Source of the DNA: Nitrosospira multiformis
Lineage (GTDB): Bacteria; Pseudomonadota; Gammaproteobacteria; Burkholderiales; Nitrosomonadaceae
NCBI RefSeq assembly: GCF_900111585.1
Contig: NZ_FOHI01000002.1
Span: 372,001-436,000 of the forward strand
DNA: 64,000 bases
Reading direction: 5' to 3'
The notes under the pieces are model-generated. The model saw only the letters and a list, made by a program, of their open reading frames with translations. It did no database searches and was not told where the DNA came from. Below, piece by piece: positions 41,618-49,706 of this stretch. Each line of letters begins with the position of its first letter. Within the stretch, counting starts at the first letter, position 1. The translations under genes were made by a program, and so were the position numbers.

Positions 41618-41828
41618 GTTATCTGAGTGATTCCGCCACACTCCGCTTTCAGGCATTCGGGTTGAAGGTTTGAGACTTCAAACAGGTTTGTGGTTATCGG
41701 AACTCCGTCGTTTCACGATGACGTCTGTTTCACTGACGGGCTCAGCTTATACTTCGCAATCGGGTGGCAGGAAACCGGTTGAGCAGAAAAACAAGAAGTC
41801 GTATAAATATCGAGTGAGATAAAAAGCC

Positions 41829-43133
41829 ATGACACCTCAATCCAGCTTCATGATTGTTGCGGCTGTACGTGACGGGCAGTTGAAAGACCTGCGCGCCTTA
41901 CTGGCTTCGATGAATAACCTGCCCGGTCATGCTGACCCCACCAATGAACTGGTTCCATTCGGGAAGTTTGATCGCCTGCACTTCGCACGTTTCGTGATCA
42001 TAGAAGCAAGAACCGCGCAGGAAATTAGAGCATTCGGTGTAACGCCAAGACCGTGGCAACCCACACTCGCCTTTCTTGGCGATATTGACGGGGATATGCA
42101 GACTTTTTTTCTGGAACTGATTGAGCGCGCAGAGTCAGGTCTAAAAAAAATCTTTTCTCATTGCGAAGGTTTTTCTGAGGAAAATCAGGATCTGCTGGGC
42201 TGGATGAAGGCAAACAATATAAATGCCAGCGCCACCTATGTTAACTGGATCGGGCGAACGGTCAGGCAAATCCATGAAGAAGCAGCGCTCCATCGAAGTT
42301 TGTCTACCTATCTGCAGAAAACTGCAGACGATGTGGGCCGGGAAAATGTCCGTACTTTACGGCAAAAGCTGTTGTCTTATGTCGAAATGGAAAAATATAA
42401 AGGCAGGCTTACGTTAACCCCGCCAGAACCCACACCCCCCGAATGGAAAATGCGCAATCTTCTGCATATGATCGGGATTCCATTGATCCTGCTTCTTCTA
42501 TCTCCGCTATTACTGGTTATTGCACTTATCTTTGCGCTACGTTTGAGAATGCTCGAACGCTCTGACCCTGAACTCTTTATCCGGCCCAGCCGTGAACATT
42601 TGGCGGAGCTTACGGTGCAGGAAGATCGGGATGTCAGTAATCAGTATAGTGTGTTCGGCGATGTGAAACCTGGCGTGGTCCGCTTACTGACTTTCAAATT
42701 CGTACTCCTGGTGACCGACTATTTTGCCAGGCACATATACAACCACGGATTTCTCGCCCGAATAAAAACGATTCATTTTGCCCGGTGGGTGTTCATGGAC
42801 AATAACCATAGGGTTTTTTTCGCCAGCAATTATGATGGCAGCCATGAAAGCTATATGGATGATTTTATCAATAAGGTTGGCTGGGGCCTCAATCTTACAT
42901 TCACCAATGGTGTCGGTTACCCCACCACCCGGTGGATCATCAAGCAAGGTGCAAACCGGGAACATGCATTCAAATATACGCAAAGGCGGCATCAAATACC
43001 CACCGAGGTTTGGTATAAGGCGTACCCGGGATTAACAGCCGTTGATCTGGCGCGAAACAGTCGTATCCGGCAAGGCGTGGAAATTCGGCAATCCAATGAT
43101 GCGGAAATCCGTGAATGGCTCAGCCTGATCTGA
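41829..43133 (+). CDS. Membrane protein with two related halves, first gene of the peroxidase operon
   Basis: A 434-residue protein with one strong membrane hairpin or helix (about residues 222-248) between two soluble parts. The parts share a motif: FDRLHFARFVIIEA near residue 47 and IKTIHFARWVFMDN near 312. Each is followed by a strand ending in a Gly/Asn-x-Asp-Gly turn (FLGDIDGD and FASNYDGS). This suggests duplication of a ferredoxin-like unit, the fold also used by DyP peroxidases. No named family is recognised. It ends five bases before the peroxidase ribosome site clears, so the genes are coupled. It may be an anchor or partner for the peroxidase. Confidence 0.65.
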   Translation: MTPQSSFMIVAAVRDGQLKDLRALLASMNNLPGHADPTNELVPFGKFDRLHFARFVIIEARTAQEIRAFGVTPRPWQPTLAFLGDIDGDMQTFFLELIERAESGLKKIFSHCEGFSEENQDLLGWMKANNINASATYVNWIGRTVRQIHEEAALHRSLSTYLQKTADDVGRENVRTLRQKLLSYVEMEKYKGRLTLTPPEPTPPEWKMRNLLHMIGIPLILLLLSPLLLVIALIFALRLRMLERSDPELFIRPSREHLAELTVQEDRDVSNQYSVFGDVKPGVVRLLTFKFVLLVTDYFARHIYNHGFLARIKTIHFARWVFMDNNHRVFFASNYDGSHESYMDDFINKVGWGLNLTFTNGVGYPTTRWIIKQGANREHAFKYTQRRHQIPTEVWYKAYPGLTAVDLARNSRIRQGVEIRQSNDAEIREWLSLI

Positions 43134-43144
43134 GGAGCATGGAA

Positions 43145-44659
43145 ATGAAAGACTCAAGCGATTTTGAATTCGATGACCTTCAGGGGCTGCTGCGCTTTGG
43201 ATATGGGAAGCTGACGGATACCTCTTTCATGTTGCTGAATATCGTAAATGCCGATCTGGCCAAAAAATGGCTGGAGACAGCACCCATCAGCAGCGCCCTT
43301 ACGCAGGATCCTCCGCCAGAAACGGCGCTGCAGATTGCCTTTTCCGTGGAGGGTCTGCGCGCCCTCGGATTGGAGGAATCCGTTGTCGAGGGCTTTTCCG
43401 ATGAGTTCATCGTGGGTATGGCAGGAGATGAAAGCCGTTCCCGCCGCCTGGGTGATGTCGGCAGCAATGCGCCGCAGCAGTGGAAATGGGGAGGACATGC
43501 GGCACAGGTGCCGCATGTCCTGTTACTGCTTTACGCCACGAAAGGAGGCATCGATGCCTGGCAAAAAACCATAGAAGGCGAACATTTCTCCAATGCATTT
43601 GAGTTGCTGCAGGAATTACCTACGCTTTATATCGGTGACATCGAGCCTTTCGGATTTCCGGATAGCATCAGCCAGCCAACCGTGGACTGGATGCAGCGGC
43701 AAAGCACGGATACTCACGAGCGCGATCGTTATTCCAACTTGCTGGCTCCTGGAGAAATCGTACTTGGCTATCGCAATGAATATGGGCAGTACACTGCGCG
43801 GCCACTCATCGATCCCCGGAAAGACAAGCTTGCAACCGTGCTGCCGGGCGCCGAGGAGGATCCCCCACTAAAGGATTTCGGCCGTAATGGCACATATCTG
43901 GTGCTTCGTCAGCTGAGCCAGGATGTTCCGGGCTTTTGGCAGTTTCTTGACCAGGTGGCGGATCACATACCGGAAAAACGCGAGCAACTTGCCGCAGCGA
44001 TGGTGGGCCGGGAACTCGATGGTACACCTTTGGTTCCGGCACACATTCCCGGTATTTCACGCAAAGAATATGAGAACGATTTTACCTATGACCAGGACCC
44101 AAAGGGGAACTATTGCCCGCTCGGCGCACATGTGCGCCGGTCCAATCCACGTACAGGCGATTTGCCCACGAGTGCATGCGGTCCCCTAGACCGGGTGATC
44201 AAAATACTGGGTTTTGGTCAAAGGCCGGATGAAGATCTGATCGCCTCTTCCCGTTTTCATCGTCTGCTGCGGCGTGGTCGCACTTATGGGCCAGCACTTG
44301 CACCGAAAGACGCCATCGAGCGCCATGCACCTGTTGCCGAACGGGGAATACAGTTTATCTGCCTAGTGGGCAACATATCGCGGCAATTCGAATTTGTTCA
44401 GAATGCATGGACCATGAACAGTAAATTCGATGGCGTACAAGATGAAAAAGATCCAATGCTGGGGAATCGCGAACCCTTGATGAGCGGTGAGAGCACTGAT
44501 CATTTCAATTCTCCCGATCCGGCCGGGCCGATGCGGACAACCTGTCATTTACCGCAGTTTGTTGCCACACTTGGCGGCGGATATTTTTTTATGCCCGGGC
44601 TGCGCGCACTCAAATACATTTCCGCCTTACCTGCTAACAGGACTGGTAGCCCATCATGA
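43145..44659 (+). CDS. DyP-type haem peroxidase
   Basis: A 504-residue cytoplasmic protein without a signal peptide. The start DDLQGLLRFGYGKL is the usual DyP opening. The haem-ligand block is CPLGAHVRRSNPR (His329), and the distal motif GXXDG appears as GFPDS, with Asp173 kept and the last Gly changed to Ser174. DyP peroxidases use hydrogen peroxide or organic hydroperoxides to oxidise dyes, phenols and other compounds. The ATG at 43145 is chosen because GAGGAG lies seven bases upstream. The stop overlaps the next gene by four bases (ATGA), which ties it tightly to the catalase-like protein. Confidence 0.87.
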   Translation: MKDSSDFEFDDLQGLLRFGYGKLTDTSFMLLNIVNADLAKKWLETAPISSALTQDPPPETALQIAFSVEGLRALGLEESVVEGFSDEFIVGMAGDESRSRRLGDVGSNAPQQWKWGGHAAQVPHVLLLLYATKGGIDAWQKTIEGEHFSNAFELLQELPTLYIGDIEPFGFPDSISQPTVDWMQRQSTDTHERDRYSNLLAPGEIVLGYRNEYGQYTARPLIDPRKDKLATVLPGAEEDPPLKDFGRNGTYLVLRQLSQDVPGFWQFLDQVADHIPEKREQLAAAMVGRELDGTPLVPAHIPGISRKEYENDFTYDQDPKGNYCPLGAHVRRSNPRTGDLPTSACGPLDRVIKILGFGQRPDEDLIASSRFHRLLRRGRTYGPALAPKDAIERHAPVAERGIQFICLVGNISRQFEFVQNAWTMNSKFDGVQDEKDPMLGNREPLMSGESTDHFNSPDPAGPMRTTCHLPQFVATLGGGYFFMPGLRALKYISALPANRTGSPS

Positions 44660-45861
44660 CGAAGATAAAGAACCGGATACTGAAGGCTATTCACAATTTT
44701 CTGATTCTGTTGCTACGGATCGAACGCCGGCTGGAACCCTGGTTCCGCGCACAGTGGAACTATCTCTTTCGCGAACCCAGCGCGAAGTTTATTCAGTATT
44801 TGATCAATCGCCGACGCAAGAACGAAGGTTTGCAGCTGGCCGAAGAAAAATTCTATCCGGATGAAGAAGAAAGCCTGAACAAGATTATCGATCTCATGAT
44901 GGATCAGATGCGCGGGCGTTTCAAACCGGGAGGATATGAGCGGGGCGGCAATACAAAAACACACGGCATTGTGCGTGCCACGGTAACCATACGAGATGAT
45001 TTGCCGGAACATTGCCGCAAGGGTATTTTTGCCAATCCACGCACTTATCCTGCCTATGTGCGTTATTCCGGACCGGGACCGAATGTGCCTGCGGATATCA
45101 ATGATGTCGGTTTCATGAGCATGGCGGTGAAACTCATGGGGGTTCCGGGCGAAAAACTCATGAGCGAGGAGAAATTCACGCAGGATTTCATAACGACCAG
45201 TGGTGGCGCGACATTCGTCACACCCAACACTCGCGAAAACGCCAAGCTGCAATACTGGAGCCTGGTGGACATGACACTTTATTATTTTCTCAATCCCAAG
45301 GATTCCCACCTGCTTGACTTCTTCATGCAGAGCCTGTGGAATGAAACTCAATATAATCCGTTGGGACGGCGTTACTGGAGCTGCACTCCCTATCTGCTGG
45401 GAGAGGGACAGGCCATGATGTATTCATTCGTACCGAAAACGACAGATGTTGAAACCCATATTCCCGGTCTGCCATTTGGCACCCCCCCATTTAATTATCT
45501 GCGGGAGAACATGATCAAGACCTTGAATGAGAAGGATGTCGAGTTTGATCTTATGATTCAACTCCAGACGGACCCTCATTTGATGCCTATTGAAGATAGT
45601 TCGGTACGCTGGCCGGAAGAGCTTTCCCCGTTTATTCCTGCTGCCACGGTTCATATCCCGAAACAGAAATTTGATTCCGACGCCCAGTTTGAGTTTGCCA
45701 AGCGACTGAAAATGAATCCGTGGCATTGCCTGCCTGAACACCGGCCGTTAGGCAATCTGAATCGGGCACGCTTCAGAATGTATTATGAACTATCCAAATT
45801 CCGGCAGGAGATGAATGAAACCACCCATCTTGAACCAACCGGGGATGAGATATTCGATTAG
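44656..45861 (+). CDS. Catalase-like haem protein resembling coral allene oxide synthase
   Basis: A 401-residue protein of the small catalase-related class. The distal histidine lies in NTKTHGIVRATV (Thr102-His103). Thr before the His is the arrangement of coral allene oxide synthase, where true catalases have Val. FANPRTYPAYVRYSGPGP and NDVGFMSMAVKLMG are catalase-like core blocks. The proximal tyrosine fits R-x3-Y at Arg372-Tyr376 (RFRMY). By eye the distal Asn is Ser182. A hydrophobic N-terminus (about 9-30) may touch membranes. It probably acts on fatty acid hydroperoxides rather than hydrogen peroxide; this is inferred from the motif and the lipoxygenase next door. Confidence 0.8.
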   Translation: MTKIKNRILKAIHNFLILLLRIERRLEPWFRAQWNYLFREPSAKFIQYLINRRRKNEGLQLAEEKFYPDEEESLNKIIDLMMDQMRGRFKPGGYERGGNTKTHGIVRATVTIRDDLPEHCRKGIFANPRTYPAYVRYSGPGPNVPADINDVGFMSMAVKLMGVPGEKLMSEEKFTQDFITTSGGATFVTPNTRENAKLQYWSLVDMTLYYFLNPKDSHLLDFFMQSLWNETQYNPLGRRYWSCTPYLLGEGQAMMYSFVPKTTDVETHIPGLPFGTPPFNYLRENMIKTLNEKDVEFDLMIQLQTDPHLMPIEDSSVRWPEELSPFIPAATVHIPKQKFDSDAQFEFAKRLKMNPWHCLPEHRPLGNLNRARFRMYYELSKFRQEMNETTHLEPTGDEIFD

Positions 45862-45903
45862 TATTTTTTACAGTATCACTCCTTATTTCAGGACACGTAA
45901 CAG

Positions 45904-45921
45904 GGCTAATAAAAATTAGCC
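45904..45921. terminator. Candidate hairpin after the catalase-like gene
   Basis: GGCTAA and TTAGCC form a six-base perfect stem around an A-rich loop, about 43 bases after the stop. No T run follows on the plus strand, so it may be only a weak terminator. Confidence 0.35.
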
Positions 45922-45970
45922 TGAAGCCCTAGGCGAAACTGTTACGTCCATCAAGCGTCCCGAGATCGGT

Positions 45971-45994
45971 CATACCACCTCATTGGGTGGTGTG
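45971..45994. terminator. Candidate bidirectional hairpin between the convergent operons
   Basis: CATACCACC and GGTGGTGTG make a nine-base stem with one G-T pair and a six-base loop, between the catalase-like gene and the lipoxygenase 3' end. There is no clear T run, so this would be a transcript-end structure rather than a classical intrinsic terminator. Confidence 0.4.
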
Positions 45995-46020
45995 GAGCTA
46001 TCGCTGTAATTTCCCCCCCA

Positions 46021-47685
46021 TTAAATGGTTACACCGTTTGGAATGAATCTTGGATTCATGCGATCATAGGCGAAAGAACGTCTGCTATTTCTTTGGTCGA
46101 TTTCCTCTTCTATTTCCTTCAACCTGTCCCCAAACCGCTCTATTACCTCGTGTGCTTCAGAATCGAATTGCTGTAAGTTGTACTGACCGAGCGAGTTGAC
46201 ACGAAAATTTGTCAGAAAATAGGTCCAGGTTTGCGAATAAGCAGCTCGAAACGCTGGCTGAAACTTCAATAATCCAGCTGCATCAATTTCAGCGTTTTTT
46301 CCAACCGGAGGCGGCGCATAAGCTGAATGCGGCATATTGGGAACGAATCCCGGATATTTGTATTGGTTGAAGTGAATGCACGAATGAAAAGCAGTACATA
46401 GAAAAATGATATGACCGAGAGTCTCGCTCAGCTCTTGCCTGGATTCGAAGCTGGCAGGAAACCCGGGAATCCTGCCACGATCCCGTGCGCTGATATCATG
46501 TGCCCATGCCTGAATTTCATAGTCATCAATAATATCCGCTTCAGATTTGTAATATAAATCCACATATTCTTTGCTAAAGCCTTGAATCGCATTCCACAGC
46601 AAAATGCCATCATCGCGATAGGGATAAAAAAGATCAGGATTATCGACTTCGCGCTTCGCAATATCATCAGGGAAGGCGGATTCTTTAAAATTAAAGCTTG
46701 TCATGCCATTGGCCATGCACTGTGTCATCGAGTCATAGTCTCCGGCAAATAACTCACCGTACCGGCCCGGCCGTCCTTTCCGGTCTTTCAGGAAAGTGTG
46801 CTGGTGATTGACATTGAGCGTATGCTGAAGATGCGGATTCAATAGAACGTAAAGCGGGTGAGATTTATAAAGCTGTCTTCGTGAAGCCATGATAATGGCT
46901 TCCATCACGTAATGAATACGGGTTGCATGGGTATACAGGATGTGATGGTTGCCATCCGCGACCTGGGCAAATATTTTTGCTGTCAGCCAGAGATTGCGGT
47001 CTTTTGACGTATAGATTGGATTATTGGGCCTGTCATCCTGGTATAGCTGGATGGCAATCGGCCGCAGCATGCCGTCCGGTTGCAGAAACAACACGACGAT
47101 CGGAGTCGTGACATATTGTTTTTGCCCGCCGTCGATATACCCCGGGTTTGACTGCAATACATCCAGGACTGCATAGTCCAGGACGTATATGCGTCTTTGC
47201 TCGGTGGCAGCCATATAGTCGATCTCATCAATCTGCTCTTCAAAAATTTGTCGTATCTCAGGTTCCGGCAGCTTTTCCGGTAGCGGATTCTGACGGGTTA
47301 CAGCGCGCAATATCACAGGATTTACTCCAATGACGCGCTGCAGGCCAAATATCAGGTCTTGCTGGAAGCTATCCACGAGATCGGGATTTGGAGGACTCGC
47401 CGGAAAAAAAACATAATCCCGATAACTTTCCATCGGCTTGCCGAGCAAGTAGCGTAAAAAGGTAATCGATAGGCTGGGTAAACTTGGAATCAACCGTAAA
47501 AGATTCATTCCCCCACGGAGCCAATATCCAATGCCGGGTATCTCCCGCCATGGCAGTTTACGAACGACTGCAATAGTATTGGCATACTCATAGGCGTATT
47601 GATACTCAGCTTGCCTCTGAAGAAGATAATTCTTCCGATCTTCTTTACCTGTATTTTCTTCATTCTGCGGTAGCTTGTTCGACAC
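46021..47685 (-). CDS. Lipoxygenase
   Basis: A 554-residue non-haem iron dioxygenase that inserts O2 into polyunsaturated acyl chains. The classical H-x4-H-x4-H-x17-H-x8-H signature is exact (His248, 253, 258, 276, 285). The iron ligands are His253 and His258, His434 and His438 in AFHSCIHFNQY, and the C-terminal carboxylate of Ile554 (RFIPNGVTI). A PLAT domain is absent; about 100 unassigned residues precede the catalytic core. The GTG start is backed by AAGGAGG five to six bases upstream. It follows the cyclooxygenase homologue by 76 bases on the same strand, a likely operon. No signal peptide is visible. Confidence 0.93.
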   Translation of the reverse strand: MSNKLPQNEENTGKEDRKNYLLQRQAEYQYAYEYANTIAVVRKLPWREIPGIGYWLRGGMNLLRLIPSLPSLSITFLRYLLGKPMESYRDYVFFPASPPNPDLVDSFQQDLIFGLQRVIGVNPVILRAVTRQNPLPEKLPEPEIRQIFEEQIDEIDYMAATEQRRIYVLDYAVLDVLQSNPGYIDGGQKQYVTTPIVVLFLQPDGMLRPIAIQLYQDDRPNNPIYTSKDRNLWLTAKIFAQVADGNHHILYTHATRIHYVMEAIIMASRRQLYKSHPLYVLLNPHLQHTLNVNHQHTFLKDRKGRPGRYGELFAGDYDSMTQCMANGMTSFNFKESAFPDDIAKREVDNPDLFYPYRDDGILLWNAIQGFSKEYVDLYYKSEADIIDDYEIQAWAHDISARDRGRIPGFPASFESRQELSETLGHIIFLCTAFHSCIHFNQYKYPGFVPNMPHSAYAPPPVGKNAEIDAAGLLKFQPAFRAAYSQTWTYFLTNFRVNSLGQYNLQQFDSEAHEVIERFGDRLKEIEEEIDQRNSRRSFAYDRMNPRFIPNGVTI

Positions 47686-47761
47686 GAGGCCCTCCTTTAT
47701 AAAAATAAGGTTCTCGCCTGGTTTCCATAGCTTTTTTTCTATGTGCCCTATCTTTCACTGA

Positions 47762-49357
47762 TCACTGGACAGATGTATTGAAGCTTGCAACGACAGTATC
47801 CCTATCCCTTACATTACGTTTGACGATATCCGCAAGTGAGCCTGTTTCTTCAATAACGGATTGTCCAACCTTTGAAAATGTCTTTTCATTGTGTACATAA
47901 ATCGATACAAGCGGGTTTGTCAGCGCATGGGTAAACGCATCGTACCCCACCATCCGTACCATAAGGCGCCCAAGACTGAAGCCTTCATCATGATCTTCGG
48001 CAAATATGCCAACCTGCCACTCCAGATCGTCGATCCGGTCTTTATAAAGGTTCTTCAGTTCCCGCTGTAGTTCGCTGTCTTCCGTCAATTCCTCGAAACT
48101 CTGCAAACGCGGCATGCTGAATGCTTCCCGATAGTCATTGAAGGGGCGCAACTTGGCCTGCCGTCCCATTGCGATGGAGCGCTCCATGACACTTCGATTA
48201 TCGTCACCAATGGGCAGCGGATAGAAAAAGTAATCATGTGTATTGTGAAGACCAATACGACCCGCTCTTTGCATCGATGCAGCCGTTATCAACCTTCCGA
48301 TGCCATGTTGAATTACCAGCGGGGTATTGTTACGAAACGCATCCAGCGGATAGGACTGGTTACCGACTCTGTAGCTTTCCGGAACCATGGAATGCCACCG
48401 ATACAGGAGGTTGAATTCCAGAGAGATCCAGTTGGTGCGGTACCAGCGCTGCCTTTCCGCCAGATCAGGGGATGGGTCGAGGGTAAAACCGAACTGTGTA
48501 AAACGCGAAACGTAATCCGCCAGAACCACTTTGATCAGCAGCACAACCATGATGTTTCTTGCGGTCTGAAACAGGCGTTCATCATCCCATTTCGGGTAAG
48601 CTTCTTTTAGCAGGTCACAAATCCGGTTGTGTTCACGCAACATCACAGTATTCATTATGGTATAGCCAACCGATGAGTTGCCGTGCTCCAGTCCCGCGGC
48701 AAACATGCGTTTCAACCGTTCCTCGGGGAGATTGCTAAAAACAAAATCCAGAACCTCGCGGGGATGCAGCTTCTCGAATTCTTTATCTGCGAATACCCAG
48801 TTGCCTGTAGTCGTTTCCTCCACGTTAAAAAGGTAGGGAGGAAAAATTTCCTCATCGATAATCTGGTACTTCAGCTTCCCATCTTTTTTCAACCGTAAAT
48901 AATGCGTAATTTCTTCCCGCAAACCATAGATCTGGCAAAGATCGATTTCATGGTTCGATGTATTTTTCCGGCGATCGCGAAAATCCGTCCTGAGGAAACT
49001 ATCGGTAAACCACTGGGCAAAGAAAGCAAACAGTATGCTTGTATCGACCGAAGGTATTTCCTTGTTCTCTTTTCTTCGCCATAAATCAACGACTCTTTCC
49101 ATGTCCGGAAGATTTTGATCGCCTTCCGCCTCTGGCAGATGCCGTCCGGTAAATGTCTTGTCAGTCAACGATTGCCATGTCGTATAAGATGAAGCCATCG
49201 AGAACGGCCGGGGCCGAGGGTTTGTGGAATAGGCTTGCCAATTGACAAAAGCGTCACTGATAAACCGCCGTAACCATGTTATCCGCGAAACAATTCTGAC
49301 GAGCCGGGGAAATCTGCTCGCAATCCGAAACAGGATCGGGAAAAAGAATTCATACAT
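47762..49357 (-). CDS. Prostaglandin H synthase (cyclooxygenase) homologue
   Basis: A 531-residue animal-type haem peroxidase closest in wording to animal COX (LREHNRICDLLKEAYPKWDD, KYQIIDEEIFPP). The N-terminus (residues 3-40) matches the COX membrane-binding helices; the EGF domain is missing. Compared with remembered COX sequence, Arg120 is Arg72, Tyr348 is Tyr282, the radical Tyr385 is Tyr319 and the proximal His388 is His322 (LYRWHSM). Gln203 is Gln115, but distal His207 is Asp119, and Tyr355 becomes Phe. Oxygenase chemistry looks possible while peroxidase activity looks impaired. It is upstream of the lipoxygenase and diverges from the subtilase. Confidence 0.92.
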   Translation of the reverse strand: MYEFFFPILFRIASRFPRLVRIVSRITWLRRFISDAFVNWQAYSTNPRPRPFSMASSYTTWQSLTDKTFTGRHLPEAEGDQNLPDMERVVDLWRRKENKEIPSVDTSILFAFFAQWFTDSFLRTDFRDRRKNTSNHEIDLCQIYGLREEITHYLRLKKDGKLKYQIIDEEIFPPYLFNVEETTTGNWVFADKEFEKLHPREVLDFVFSNLPEERLKRMFAAGLEHGNSSVGYTIMNTVMLREHNRICDLLKEAYPKWDDERLFQTARNIMVVLLIKVVLADYVSRFTQFGFTLDPSPDLAERQRWYRTNWISLEFNLLYRWHSMVPESYRVGNQSYPLDAFRNNTPLVIQHGIGRLITAASMQRAGRIGLHNTHDYFFYPLPIGDDNRSVMERSIAMGRQAKLRPFNDYREAFSMPRLQSFEELTEDSELQRELKNLYKDRIDDLEWQVGIFAEDHDEGFSLGRLMVRMVGYDAFTHALTNPLVSIYVHNEKTFSKVGQSVIEETGSLADIVKRNVRDRDTVVASFNTSVQ

Positions 49358-49706
49358 AATCTCATACCCCTTCTTCGCGTAAGCGGCAAGTCACCGCTGA
49401 CTCCCATATTCTTGTTTTTTAGAACGGTGGTATATGTGCACGGGTAGAGATCGACAAACAATGAATTGCTCATTTTTCGACTCTGTCAACCTGCATGCTC
49501 AAATGGCTGCTTTTCGCCGCCGGGCTGAAATCGGAAATCTCGCGACCCGCACAAAAACATGCTTTGTCATAAATATCTTCAATTCACAATAGTTCATAAA
49601 AAAGGGGACGTCAAAACCGGTGATCTGTTGTAAAAGCTAAAAAATAGCCTAATATCAGAATGGAATGCGAATGCAACGTTATCCTGGCTCATGACAAGAG
49701 GTCGCA
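49358..49706. promoter_or_regulatory. Divergent control region between the COX-like and subtilase genes
   Basis: About 350 AT-rich bases that must hold the promoter of the COX-LOX pair (minus strand) and that of the subtilase-hydrolase pair (plus strand). No strong -35/-10 pair or operator could be assigned by eye. AAGAGG stands five bases before the subtilase ATG. AAGGGG is about nine bases before the COX-like ATG. Confidence 0.45.

Noticed and set aside
43115-43144. Earlier starts for the DyP gene at 43115 and 43139
   Set aside because: 43115 lies within the previous gene, and 43139 is too close to the GAGGAG site; 43145 has correct spacing.
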